A model generated the notes under the pieces. The model had not been told where the DNA came from and searched no databases. It worked only from the letters and a program-made list of their open reading frames with translations. From contig OX155963.1 of the NCBI GenBank assembly GCA_944548615.1, positions 30,159,985 to 30,223,984 on the forward strand: a DNA stretch of 64,000 nt, given 5' to 3'. This document shows, one piece after another, positions 10,695-21,638 of this stretch; position 1 is the stretch's first letter; each line of letters opens with the position of its first letter. The position numbers and the translations under genes were made by a program. Source of the stretch: Micropterix aruncella. Taxonomy: Eukaryota; Arthropoda; Insecta; Lepidoptera; Micropterigidae.

Positions 10695-11830
10695 GTGTCA
10701 GTTACATGAATTATGTTGAAGCTATATTAAAGCGTTATTATCGTATTAAGGTTCTTCCTCACCGGAAGCATTCGCCAATAATGTATGGTTACAGATTCGA
10801 GCATTACATCAGTGAGGGAGGAGATCCGAGCTTTACAGTGTATAACCATTGATATAAAAATATCGATGTGCGCAACCTGTAATGATACAATTTGTCTACA
10901 GGCGAATCTATGTTACATTACAGGATGGCGGTGTCGACTACAACGGGCGAATCCGTCACTCCAGGCTGGTATAACGATATAGATCGTTCTTTCAGCCGTG
11001 GGATGAGCGTAGAAGACTTGGGGACAAGACAATCTACTGTCTAGTTCACCAGCAACCCGTTAGAGTCCAACGCCTTACGGCGAGGCACCGGGAAAGGTAC
11101 CCAGCGGTCAGCCTCACCACCTAACTACCAGTTTTGGCAGGATATCTCCGTCTGGAATTAACCATCTGGATATCTCCGTCCTCCCGACTGGTTGAGGGTC
11201 CGAAGTTGCTTACGCAACCTCTACCTGTTGAATTACAGCGGTAATTCAGTTTGAATTTATCGCGGACCTGGGCGTTCTTTGCCCGTAGTGCCACACAGGA
11301 ACGAGTGGCCCAAGGTCATTTCAAGAGTGGCATAACATCAGGTGAAACATCCACCCCCGCTGCTTAGGAAACAGTATATTTCCATGGTCTCCCGACCCCT
11401 TCAGCAATTAGTCAGAATGCACAACCGATTGGCATCGCCGACCGGTGCGCAAACCGTCCAGTGGCGGCGGGATGCAATCCCGCCCGGAGAAACCGGTCCA
11501 CCAGCTCTGAGGCCTCAGACACGGGAGTCTTACCCGGGGTAGCCTTCCACTCGAGGAGGCTTCTGAATAGGAGCTGAATCGTGAGTTGAGACGATCCGAG
11601 AACAAAATGGATCTTGTGGCCTAAACTGCACGAAACCGTTCACCACCTATGTTACATTACAGGCGAATGCTCTTCAGTTAGGGAGGCAGTATTTTAACGT
11701 AATGCTTAAAATCGAATCTAAAATGTTACATTACAGGCGAATGCTCCCGGTGAGGAAGCACCTTTTGGCCGTGCGGAAATTGGTGAAACATGTAATCGAG
11801 TAATAGAGTGTCAACATAATGCCATGTAAT
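10695..11830. mobile_element. Foldback/TIR element split by R670
   Basis: A left arm containing TTCCTCACCGGAAGCATTCGCC (10752-10776) is the inverse of 11736-11760. Outer sequences also pair (10695-10722 with 11811-11829). Between the arms lies a full R670 copy, so the original element was about 410 bp. The word ACAGGCGAATGCTC recurs at 11660 and 11732, and its start at 10899, as subterminal repeats. Confidence 0.6.
10925..11646 (-). mobile_element. R670 repeat, full-length variant copy
   Basis: 722 bp flanked by an exact 17-bp TSD, CTATGTTACATTACAGG (10908-10924 and 11647-11663). The tail is GTCGACACCGCCATCC on the sense strand. The sequence is divergent from most copies (GCTGGTATAACGATAT, an extended head) and close to 8956-9279, so it defines a second subfamily. 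Confidence 0.9.
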
Positions 11831-12004
11831 TCAACAAAATTACGATTGGAACATCATTATTCTTTATAAAACCGTTATAACAAAACGGTAATGTAAGATG
11901 AAATCAAATGTTTTTCTCAGTGTAATTACCAGAAACTATGTAATGATTTTAATGACTGCTAATAGGTGTTACTTCGGACTCCAGTCTCAAATGAAATCCC
12001 ATCT

Positions 12005-12121
12005 GCTATCTTGGCCAAAGTATATACCGAGAGAGTCCTCCGGGACCACAGTATACCTGATATACTGTACCCTGGAGGACCCCATCGATGTATTATCACA
12101 TCTATATAATATATCGATGGG
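12005..12121. other. Two adjacent hairpins
   Basis: GTCCTCCGGG..CACAGTATA pairs with TATACTGTACCCTGGAGGAC. Directly after it, CCCATCGATGTATTA pairs with TAATATATCGATGGG. Both abut the next TIR element. They could be relic MITE ends. Confidence 0.6.
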
Positions 12122-12130
12122 ACGACCATA

Positions 12131-12902
12131 TTGGCCCGTATTCCGTTTCTCGTAGGTGTCTAAATTGGGGTCTAAAAAGCGCTAAAACGACGCTTAATTT
12201 TGAAGTGACGTTTTGGTATTCCCTTTCATGGGTCCTAACTGGCGCGTGCTTAGGTAGAGATCATCAGGTGCTTGCACCGTCGATACTCTTTTTGGTATTC
12301 CGTTTCTACAACTGTCATGGCGGATGGGTCTTGTTCGGGGTCTTATCTAAGAACGGTCTATAATCGATCAGTCTTCGTCTGACAGTCGTGTAACTTGTTT
12401 TTGCTTGTGATTCCGAAGACTTTACGTTTTGCAATTTTCAAAGATGTTTTCTCAGCATTGGCTTTGAAATCGAAGAAGGGATGAGGAGCGCAGATTATCG
12501 TAAGTAATCGTTTATTCATATCTATATCTTGCCTTGAAAATCCTGTGTATTTTTTTTTGTAGGCTATGATAAATCGCCCTGTATATTCTTGTTTAGGCAC
12601 ATTCTCCTTATTAATGTTTCATTGTATTGCCATTTTATTTCAAAACAAACGAAAACGCGAATCGACACACAAACACGAAACGGCGCAGCGCGGGGCGAGC
12701 GATCGGGCGACTAACCGGGCGGCGAGCTGCCAAAATTAAGACCCCGCTTTAGAACGGCCATAGACAAGACGGAAATTTTAAGATTTGAGACCGGTTCTTA
12801 ATTTTGATAAAACGGAATACCAACAAAATAACGAAGGTACTTAAGTTCTTAATTTTTAGCACCAGCTTAGTTTAAGACCGCGAATAACGGAATACGGGCC
12901 AA
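12131..12902. mobile_element. TIR element, TA target site (mariner-like MITE)
   Basis: The ends are exact inverted copies (TTGGCCCGTATTCCGTT... and ..AACGGAATACGGGCCAA), with TA on both sides (12129-12130, 12903-12904). Internal copies of GGTATTCCGTTT and CTTAATTTT recur in both orientations. The 772-bp interior holds no recognisable transposase. Superfamily is inferred from the TA site only. Confidence 0.7.
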
Positions 12903-12949
12903 TAAGTTCTTGCAGTGCTTTAATAAGTGACACTGCAAAAAACACAGAC

Positions 12950-13330
12950 TGGTCGGAGTGAGTGACTTTCTCGGTCGGCTCGTGTAATACGGCGCGAGTG
13001 CGGAAGGCTGTAAAGAACGGCGGGCATCTGTTGCCTCGTCGCTTGGCAGGCGAGGCGATGTCGGGTGTGCGATAAAAATGATATTGTCCCATTATGCCGG
13101 CGCGGCGCGAGTAATTTTTATGGGCCATCCGCGCCTTTGAGTGATTCGCTCTCGGACGGGCGCGGCGTAAATCTTGCCACCGCCATGTGGCCAACGACAT
13201 TCACCCCGCTTTACACGTTTCAATCACGAAAAAATATCACAAAAAGAGGGCGAACTGTTACACAGCCACGGATCTGGAAGGGGGGGGGGGGGTGTAAACC
13301 GGGGCGCCTGCTCCGGGCGGCAATTTAAAG
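12950..13330. other. CpG-richer unique island
   Basis: G+C-rich with many CpG and no second copy here. It contains Hox/Caudal-like AT words (GCGATAAAAATG, TTTTTATGGGCC) inside CpG-rich flanks and ends at a G11 run (13278-13290). Regulatory function is only a hypothesis. Confidence 0.3.
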
Positions 13331-15350
13331 GGACGCCAAAATAATTTGTTTGAAAAAAAACATGTTTCACTAAAGCTGCTAGCATCGAGGGCGCATCGTG
13401 CTACCGATTGTTCATTTGATTTCAGAACGCATCCAAAGTTGATTTTTAAAGTCGTGTGCAGTAGGTATTTGTAATGTCTATGCCAAGGGAATTCCCGCCG
13501 CGCTTAAAAAAAATCCTCTTCGTAGACAGAGGGTAACGGGGCTTCACGAGCGGAGCTGAATAAACCCGAACGGCCGAACGTCAAGCGACGTTCGGTATGT
13601 ATGAAGCCGATTAGTTGTGCGAGTAATTTGCGTTGGTATTCTTTGTTAACAGCTACTCTTCCAAACGTGTCACTGTAATTATAGTTGATGTGATAATTGT
13701 CAAGCAAACGTGTCAACTAATAATTATTAATTGATTTGGTAATAGATTATTTCGCGGAAAGTAAAGCTCGACGTGTAAAGCTGTAGCAAGAGTATATAGT
13801 AAAATTTTCTGGAATGTATGGATTGAAGGTGTGTGTACAGTCTGGCTTGTGCGTTGTCTACACTGGTTGTATATATTCTATATATTTTATTTTTTATTCC
13901 CCGGACACTTTCCAACGCTTCCGAAACCGTTTTGCTCGCTTGCGTTTGGCTCGCTCGTAAAACAGATAAACAAATAGGGAACAACCAATTACAATGCAAT
14001 TATATATTTCGAGGTAAAGGAATTTTAAAGATGTTTGGAGAGGATTAGGATGAAATGGTAAGGATAAAGGTTAATAAGGTGTATTTTTTTTCGTAATGCA
14101 TCAATAACGTTTAGTTTCGATATAATGTGTGATATATAAGTATTACTGAACTTGCTTTCATTGCGTAATTGTGATCAACTATTGACCCCGTTGCATTGGA
14201 ACAACCAGACACCAAGAGTTTTTTTAACCCACCTTGAATTATCTCAAATGGCGCCGTAATATTAATGCTTCATGTGGTTTTATTTTGAAATTCGGGCCAA
14301 ATCTAAAACAACATGCGTTATAACGTGGTTGATAAAAAGTATAATAAAAAGCCAAAGAGATAAATAAGGATTAGATCGTGAACTAAAAATTAAATGAAAA
14401 AATAGAATATTTATTTGGAGGCGTTAATAAAAGAATACACAAGAACACAAACGTTAAAATTGATACTGAAGTTAGGCAAATACAATATGATAAACAGGCT
14501 GCTTATTAGGGGTGACTTCAGGATATCTCTTAACCTAGATTTGAGGACACACCTAGGATTTCAGACACACCAAAATAAAATAAGCAAAATTTATTAAATC
14601 AAAATCAAAATAATCGACATCAAATAATCACGATAGAAATTTATAAACAAATAAAAACTAATAATAATAATCAAATTAACAGTATTCCGTATTCAGTATT
14701 CAATATTCATTCAGAATATACAATAAAAGCATGAATTATCAGTTAAAGCTAATTATTGCATATTAGAATTCGTCAGTTGCTAGTAATATATTAATATATG
14801 TAGATATAAAACTATTAAAGCAGAAATATTAATTGACAATAGCGTTGACTAAAGTAGGCTTTACACGGCAGACAAATAAAATTAAAAAAATAGAGCTGAA
14901 TCCATGTACCTACATGAGTATACATTTAAAATAAATAATTATTATAAGAATATTAATAGTTATCTTAGGCACTCTATACAAAAAATAATCACACAATAAA
15001 AAGTATCAAAACAAAATTGTAAAAAAAAACAACGTATGTATATGGTCAGGTAAGTTACGTGAAACATTGTAATCTACATATTAAATATTAAATTCATAAT
15101 ATTATTATATAACGATAAAAACTAAAATGAGGTGGGTGCCTGAAAGTTATATATTACGTAACAAAATCATTCTAGAAAAAACTGAAAATCTTTGGCTTCT
15201 ACACATCTCCCTTCCACATTCCAATAGTGGTCCTTAAATATTCCAATTGATCTAAATCGCAAGGCCATTCTCAGGCGAATCATTTCCAACTGATAAAATG
15301 CTATTGAAAAACAATAATATTTATACATTGGTTTTTTTTTAATAATTTGT
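13331..15350. other. AT-rich non-coding DNA
   Basis: I see no gene or element boundary in these 2 kb. The open frames are short and compositionally random. Confidence 0.5.
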
Positions 15351-15800
15351 ATGGTGAACGCCCAAAATTATGAAGGCTCATCATGTATTACTTGTGTTAC
15401 GCACGCCGTCCCCCCGAAATATCGTCATAACATTTTGCCAGGCAGGCGCATTAAACATTGTGCGAAAGCAAACGTCGACAAAAGAGCGAAATTTCAATGG
15501 CCTCCGGTGTCATGTGTGGAGATGCCATTTCTCATCGCGACTTCGATAACGCGTATAATTATTGATTTATGTGGCGTAAATTTTGACAGAAAACAAGACG
15601 TTAAAGTTCGCCTTTCGCGCGACAATGCGCACCGCCGCCCATTCACGCAAGTCTGCGCAGAATAGTGTGATAGGTGGTGAAAAATGATAGTGAATTCCCG
15701 AGGGATAGCACGGTGCAGTGCGCGCGAAACTGCCGTAAATTAAATGCCGTACTTCACGACATATCGACTTCAGTGTTATAAATATATAGATATGATAGGG
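15351..15800. other. CpG-richer unique island
   Basis: Mixed-composition stretch with many CpG and no repeat partner. A homeobox-like AT core (ATAATTATTGATTTATG, about 15556) sits in it. It ends at a G14 run (15806-15819). Confidence 0.3.
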
Positions 15801-15841
15801 TAGGGGGGGGGGGGGGTGGGTGGGGACCTGTGGGGGGAATT

Positions 15842-15917
15842 TCCGTGAGTTGAGCCGACCCAAGATAACAAGCAGGTCAAATGTGCCAAGCTGCACGGAA
15901 CCATTAGCTGCCCTTAG
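15842..15917 (-). mobile_element. R670 head fragment
   Basis: It matches the head end of the variant copy at 11580-11645 (GTGAGTTGAG, AGCTGCACGGAACC). It lies immediately before the tail of a separate R670 copy, so it is the leftover of an older neighbour, a tandem or nested arrangement. Confidence 0.65.
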
Positions 15918-15935
15918 TGCGTACATTTGTGGTTT

Positions 15936-16590
15936 GTCGACTACAACGGGCGAACCCGTCACCCAGGAATTTTTAATGATAATGATCGTTCTATCTTCCA
16001 TGAAGTGAGCGTAGAAGACTTCGTGGACGATACAAATCTACGTCCAGCAAAAAACACGAACCAGCCAGAGACCAACGTCTTACGGCGAGGCACTAGGAAG
16101 AAAACCCAGTGGGGCCACCTCGCCCCTGGCTATCAGTTTCAACCAGATTTCGCCGGTCTCCCAACTGGTTACGGGCTAGAGGTCGCTCGCGCGGTCCTCT
16201 CCCTTAGGTAGCGGTGATTCGGAGTCTACCGAATCTATCGCGGACCACAGTATCCTTTGTCCGTCTCTTCACCCGGTATCGGGTAGCCGATTGGCCGTTT
16301 CAAGAGCAGTTGCAGTAATGTTAACAACTGCCCTTGCTCTATAGGAAACAGAGCCGTTTCCAGACTTCCCCGGCTATCAGTCGGAATGCGCAGTTGATTG
16401 GCTGACACCGCACGGTGCGCAAACCGCCCAGGAGCACCCGAAGGGTGATTCCTAGAGGAAACTGGCACGCAGGCCATCGTCCTACTTAGGCTCGAACTTC
16501 TGCGTGGAGGCTGCCGGATGTGGGTTAACCCGTGAGTTTGACCGACCCTTACACATATAAGTCTTTTTGACCTTATTGCAACAGGCCGAT
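15936..16590 (-). mobile_element. R670 repeat copy
   Basis: The GTCGAC tail is at 15936; the body follows the family, and a degraded head ends near 16590 (AAGTCTTTTTGACC...). A clean TSD is not visible, so this is an older copy. The Runt/LINE reading frames crossing it are spurious. Confidence 0.8.
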
Positions 16591-16699
16591 TATCTCTTTA
16601 AGTCTGTACATTAATTGATATTACCCATGTATGAGCAAACTAATTTCGAGTCGTTGAAAAAATCAATATCCAACTTGCCGTATTTGTGAACTGCCCCCG

Positions 16700-16995
16700 C
16701 CGAGCTGTATCCACCACTACAGCGCGCCAACTGATACAATAAAATTGTGAAAGAAGAATTTCGCTACGTTTTTTTCCCGCTTCTTCTTTGATAGATTCAA
16801 AACGCCCATCGGCGGTCTTTGAATGGTGCGGACCCCATTCGGCGGGCGCGGGCCATTTAACGCGACCGAGTAAATATTTGGATTCAGACTCGCACCTGAA
16901 GGAAAATAATCGTTTTCAGCGATTTTGCACGGTCGCCGGACAGGCACACGCCCCCGCAAACGGAACACAATCATTTTATATAGATACGAAGAGAT
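16700..16995. other. CpG-richer unique island
   Basis: No repeat partner in the window and no recognised protein. Flanked by R670 on the left and a LINE scrap on the right. Confidence 0.3.
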
Positions 16996-16999
16996 GACG

Positions 17000-17083
17000 T
17001 AGATTTTTGAGGCGCATATGCAGCTGAACACTACAAAGACCGAGTACATGTTAGTCAGCAGTGCCCGTGAGCGCACCTACAGC
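17000..17083 (+). pseudogene. LINE reverse-transcriptase scrap
   Basis: The frame reads QLNTTKTEYM, matching the 'xLNxxKTEYM' motif just after the catalytic palm of RTE/CR1-type LINE reverse transcriptases. It is broken at 17083 by a hAT insertion and probably resumes after 18572, where I cannot follow it. Confidence 0.55.
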
Positions 17084-17179
17084 CAGCGCCGGCCCCAGGA
17101 AATTAGGCGCCCTAGGCAATTAGTTAAAATGGACCAATCACATTTCAAGCAAATTTTAACGGACGTATTTCCCTCTCAT

Positions 17180-17425
17180 TCACGTACGACTTCTATGATT
17201 AAAGTACCCCTGGGCCCAGGAGGCAAATATTTGTGTATTTAAGCGATTTTTAGTACTGCATTTTGTGTTCCCATTTTTGGATCTGAAGCCGTATTGGTTT
17301 TCGGATGACATGTGATTGGTTTCTAGATGATTACAGAGTTGTGTAATTACTATTTTTTCCAAAATTTTTGCTAAAACATCAGGTACTGATATCGGTCGAT
17401 AATTTGAGGGATCAAACTTCGGTCC
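17180..17425 (-). pseudogene. LINE reverse-transcriptase fragment
   Basis: On the minus strand the frame reads SNYRPISV.. then AKILEKIVITQLCNHLE.. and QYGFRSKN. These are reverse-transcriptase domain 1-2 motifs (NYRPIS, LEKI, QYGFR) of jockey/CR1-like LINEs. Stops follow shortly. It sits inside the hAT element at 17084-18564. Confidence 0.75.
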
Positions 17426-17802
17426 ATATCTGTCACCTGATACTTGATAAGAAATATGTTTTCGGTTGATTATGTTTAAAAAAAAAATAATGATAATATT
17501 ATATTAATTAATTAAATTCACAAGTATATGTGCACAGTAAGAAACCTTTTTAGGCTACTTAATTTATTGGTCAATTTAGTTATATATTAATCTATATATT
17601 TATTTATTTTACTTATCTATAAACTTAAATATTTTCTTTTTCTTTATTTAATATTAGTTCTTTATTTATATACACATTTATATATTTATAATAACCTTAA
17701 AATTTATAAAAATGAATGAGCGATCGGAATGAATGAGAAAAAAAAAAAAAAAAAAAAGAAAGAAAGTGAAGTCACTATGATTAAAGTGAAGTCTTAAATA
17801 CT

Positions 17803-17852
17803 ATCACCCCAGAACAGATATACAATCTAGTGGGGGGATAAAATCCACACAA
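17803..17852 (+). repeat. CTATCACCCC repeat, inverted partner 19986-20040
   Basis: CTATCACCCCA, about 25 bp, then CTAGTGGGG and TAAAATCC; the inverse at 19986-20040 shares CTATCACCCCA and CTAGTGGGGTGAT. Each can form a CACCCC/GGGGTG hairpin. It is a fragment of an unclassified repeat. Confidence 0.5.
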
Positions 17853-17933
17853 ATGCAATCTTATCTGCTTCGCAAAAATCAATTGTATTGTTTTGGATAA
17901 TTTTATAAAATAAAAATAAAATATTACATTTTT

Positions 17934-18311
17934 AACACGCTTTTATTAGGTTGACATGTAACTAACTATGTAATGGAATCTAAGGTAACTAATTTAACCA
18001 TCTTCCAAGAATCGTAGCGTCATGGAAATTGGCAGCTGTATGTAGTTCTGATGACAATACAATAATATGGTACTGTTGAACTGATCTGATGATGGAGTCG
18101 GAAGATATGAACTGGAACTTCATGATGGAACATCGTATCATAGCTGTGTTTGGACTTGTTAGAAAAGTCTTGTAATGAACTTTGACCACGATTAGTTTTC
18201 AAGGTCTGATGATGAAGCCAGAAGATAGGCACTGGAATTCCATGATGGAATATCGTATCATAGCCCAAAAGCGTGTTTTTAGTGCTTTTTTTAACTATTA
18301 ATTTATTCTTG
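17934..18311. mobile_element. MITE with AACACGCTTTTA ends, copy 1
   Basis: The terminal inverted words AACACGCTTTTATT and AAAAGCGTGTT bound a body about 95% identical to 44488-44838. This copy contains an extra tandem unit of about 60 bp (CTGATGATG..AGAAGAT.. TCGTATCATAGC twice), absent from copy 2. A T-rich tail to 18311 is shared. No coding capacity. Confidence 0.75.
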
Positions 18312-18950
18312 TTAAATACGAGCTCCTCTAAGCACTGCAGGCTACGATTTTGTAGATTCTAATGACCCCATACGGATAAAAGATCTACTAGATACCTCCG
18401 GCAAAGTTTGGGGTGTTTTGAGAATGTGTTTGTATTTTTTTGATGGATGAAGACTTAACGAATATTGGAATTGACGGAGAAGCCTTGTGCTGCCGTTTGC
18501 CGGCCCCTGGATTCAGGCGCCCTTGGCGGTCGCCTAGTTAGCCTATATGGAAGGGCCGGCCCTGCCTATAGCTACAGCTTACGTAATTCGACTTAAGACT
18601 GTTTACATTATTTACCTTGGCTACAATTGGAAAAACTAGAATATGAAACGAAATAATGTCGATATTTATTCTTATTATTTATTTTAATATTATTCAGGAG
18701 CATTACAGTCCAATCCAATTAATCCTTGAATATTAAATCGAGAGTGTTCAAATCCTTAATAACTGACTTACATAAGTAAACTAATGAAAACATTTTAAAA
18801 AATCATAAAAATAAAACTAAGTAAAACAAAGATTATGATAAACATAAAAAGGAGATGCCTCTTTACCTCCCAAAGGGATAAACAAAAGTTGACTATCTCA
18901 GTGGGAAGGAATAAAGAAGAGTTATAACCTTTCTCACTGGCCTGTCTACA

Positions 18951-19664
18951 CTAAGACCCAGTTGTATAGGGTCGGTCAAACGCACGGGTCAACGCCCATC
19001 CGGCGGTCTCCATGCATAAGTGGGAGCCAGGGTAGGACGCTGGCCTGCGAGTCAGTCTCCCCTATTAGTCAACCTTCCGGCGCTCCTGGACGGTTTGCGC
19101 ACCGTGCGGCGTCAGTTAATCGATTGTGCATTCCCACTAACAGCTGGGGGAGCCTGGAAGCATTAATGTTTCCTATAGAGCGGGGTAGTTGTCAACCTTA
19201 CGGCACAGTATACAAAAGTTGCCCTAAGCACATTCTGGTATCCTGTGCTTACGGTAACTGCTCTTAAAACGACCATATGACCATCCGATCCTGGGTGAAT
19301 TAGCCGTACAAAGGATGCTGTGGTCCGCGATAGATTCGGTAAACACCGCATCACCGCTACGTAAGGAAGAGGACCGCGCAAGTGACCTCGATCATGTAAC
19401 CAGTAAGGAGGCAGGGGGTATCCTGAAGGTTAATTCCAGACGGATATATCTATCCAAACTGGTAGGAGGCGAGACTGCCCGCTGGGGACCTTTCCTGGTG
19501 CCTCGCCGTAAGGCGTTGGCTCCTGACAGGCGAGTGGCGTAACTAGACTGTGGTTTGTTTTCGTCCCAAGTTTTCTGCGCTCGCTTCACGGGAGACTGAA
19601 CGATCTAATATAGTTAAAACTTCCTGAGGTGGCGGGCTCGCTCGTTGTAGTTGACAACTCCAGT
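18951..19664 (+). mobile_element. R670 repeat, full-length copy
   Basis: 714 bp in sense orientation with an exact 13-bp TSD, TGGCCTGTCTACA (18938-18950 and 19665-19677). The tail is GTTGACAACTCCAGT. The body has the usual GGTAAACACCG and ATCGCGG regions. Confidence 0.9.
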
Positions 19665-19744
19665 TGGCCTGTCTACAAAAATATTTGTACGATGGTAAGG
19701 CACATTAAACAATAGATGCGATTGAAAAGTTCGTAATTTTATCT

Positions 19745-19880
19745 CCTTTGCACACACACACTCACTCACACTCACACACACACAACACAGATACACACAC
19801 AAGCAACCTCTCTCTCACACACACACACACATATATATACACATACACACAAACACACACACAAACCTACACATACAAAT
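19745..19880. repeat. CA-rich microsatellite
   Basis: Imperfect (CA)n with CTCA and TATA interruptions. Confidence 0.9.
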
Positions 19881-20110
19881 ATACGATGTGATGACATACA
19901 ATTTTTTAATGTGATGCGATGTGATGATATAAAACATTTTTATACACAATATAAAAAATCACGAGAGGCCATTACTTGTCAGGATTACATCACCCCACTA
20001 GGTATACCTACGCCTGTGTTGGGGTGATAGATATACAGTTCTGTAGTATTTGCTGAGCCTGTGCGCCTTGCCTGCTGTCCTTCATCCGTCTCATAAAAAA
20101 ACAATACATA

Positions 20111-20905
20111 TCGATACTAATATTATAAAGAGGTTAAGTTTGTGAGTTTGTTAGGTCGTAGGGAGTAATCTCTGGATCTACTGGCCCGATCTTGAAAATT
20201 CTTTTATTAATACAAAGCCACGTTATTTTTGAGTGTCATAGGCTGTATAATTAATCCGAAAAATGAAAAGACTTTTTCGTGGTAGTCGGATTTGCAAAGT
20301 AAGTCGGAGAAAAAACGGTCGAATGAAAACGTTTCTTACGAACGCTGCCTTAACGATGAGAGATATATGATTGAGTTCTAGGGAAAAGTTGTAGAGCTTG
20401 ATAATTCCTACAAAAAAGTCAGTGACAGTATATGTCTAAATTTTATACTTAAGTCACAAAAAGGATTTTTTTTATATTAAAAAAATTATTTTAATCGTTT
20501 GGTCATGTTTATTGGTCATATTATCAACAATTTTTGAATTCTTATCAAAATAAGTAAATTTATCGTCTCAAGTATTTAAAACAAAAGACTTTTCCCTTTT
20601 ACTGCATATAATTTCCCTTTTACCGCAAAAATGGTTAAAGAGATAATACGACATAGGTATGGAACCGCGACCGTATCTCGGGTTAGAACTCCTGAAAGAT
20701 AATATATTTTGGTATCAAATAATAACATTACATCTAATATAGTATACAGAGAAGTGTTGAACAATTAAAATAAACATAATTTATTCAATCATAATAGTTT
20801 CATTCACTCATTTGAAACCAGGTAATATAGCCAAATGGGCATGCAAATACATACATACATATGCAGTAAAAATATAACCCTCCTTTTGGCAGTATAACCC
20901 TCCTT
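20111..20905 (+). mobile_element. Non-autonomous Helitron, family 2, copy A (3' broken)
   Basis: The 5' end TCGATACTAATATTATAAAG and about 470 bp after it match the inverted copy at 58200-58893. About 240 bp at 20587-20833 are unique to this copy; similarity then resumes (GGGCATGCAAATAC, GCAGTAAAAATATAACCC). It is cut at about 20905 by R670 insertions, so the CTAG terminus is lost. No Rep/helicase sequence. Confidence 0.75.
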
Positions 20906-20918
20906 CCAGACTCCAACA

Positions 20919-21626
20919 TCTTGCGGTGTCAACTACAACGGGCGAGCCCGTCACCACAGGACGTTTTAACGATTAGTCGTTCTATCGCCCTGCAGTGAAC
21001 GTAGAGACTTTGGACAGTACATTCTACGTCCAGCTACGTCAACAACCCGTGAGAGTCCAACGCCTTACCGCGAGTTAGCCAGGAGTAAACCCGGCGGGCT
21101 CGAGATACTCGCGCCCTCACTTCCAATTGTGACCAGATTTCTCCGGTCTCTCGATTGGTACCGAGTTCGAGGTCGCTTGCGCGGTCCTCTCCCTTATGAA
21201 GCGGTGAAACGGAGAGCACAACCGATTGGAGCAAACCCCGCACGGTGCGCAGACCGTACAATCTTCGCGGACCAAGGCGTCCTTTGCCCGCCTCTTACCC
21301 GGGATCGGATGGCCAATGGTCAATTCCAGAGCAGTCGCCATAAGGTACGCAACCACCCCCGCTCTATAGGAAACAGTACAGTTCCCAGACTCCCCCGACT
21401 GTTAGTCGGAGAGCACAACCGATTGGAGCAAACCCCGCACGGTGCGCAGACCGTCCAGGGGCGCCAGAGGTTTGATTCCCAGGGGAGACTGGTTGACCCA
21501 GTGTCCTACCCAGGACTCGCACCCCATGCGAGGAGGCCGTCGGATGGGTGTTGACCCGTGAGTGTGACCGACCCTGGACACATGGGTCATCGTGGCCAAC
21601 TCATCATGGGCCCGTTAGCCCCCCAA
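20919..21626 (-). mobile_element. R670 repeat copy with internal 47-bp duplication
   Basis: Flanked by CAGACTCCAACA (20907-20918; 21627-21638), a 12-bp TSD. A 47-bp stretch beginning GGAGAGCACAACCGATTGG occurs identically at 21211-21257 and 21408-21454. At the first site other copies have different sequence (..GTTTACCGAATCTATCGCG). It therefore replaced that segment, by template switching or conversion. Confidence 0.88.
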
Positions 21627-21638
21627 CAGACTCCAACA

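Larger units (their letters stand above)
17084..18564. mobile_element. hAT-type element with GGCCGGCCC ends
   Basis: The left end CAGCGCCGGCCCCAGG and right end AGGGCCGGCCCTG are inverted, start/end with CAG/CTG as hAT elements do, and share subterminal GGCGCC. The flanks CCTACAGC (17076-17083) and CCTATAGC (18565-18572) match at 7 of 8 bases, the TSD size of hAT. No hAT transposase remains. The interior holds a LINE fragment and a MITE, which explains its 1.48 kb. Confidence 0.7.

Noticed and set aside
10933..16000. R670 as an LTR or Helitron family
   Set aside because: No TG..CA ends, no CTAG terminus, and TSDs of 9-17 bp fit target-primed reverse transcription instead.
15567..16001. 144-aa minus-strand ORF, the longest in the window
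   Set aside because: It spans the boundary between a unique island, a G-run and two R670 pieces; no domain, so it is a chance frame.
21129..21554. 141-aa plus-strand ORF
   Set aside because: It lies wholly inside an R670 copy; the same region is interrupted by stops in other copies, so it is not conserved coding sequence.
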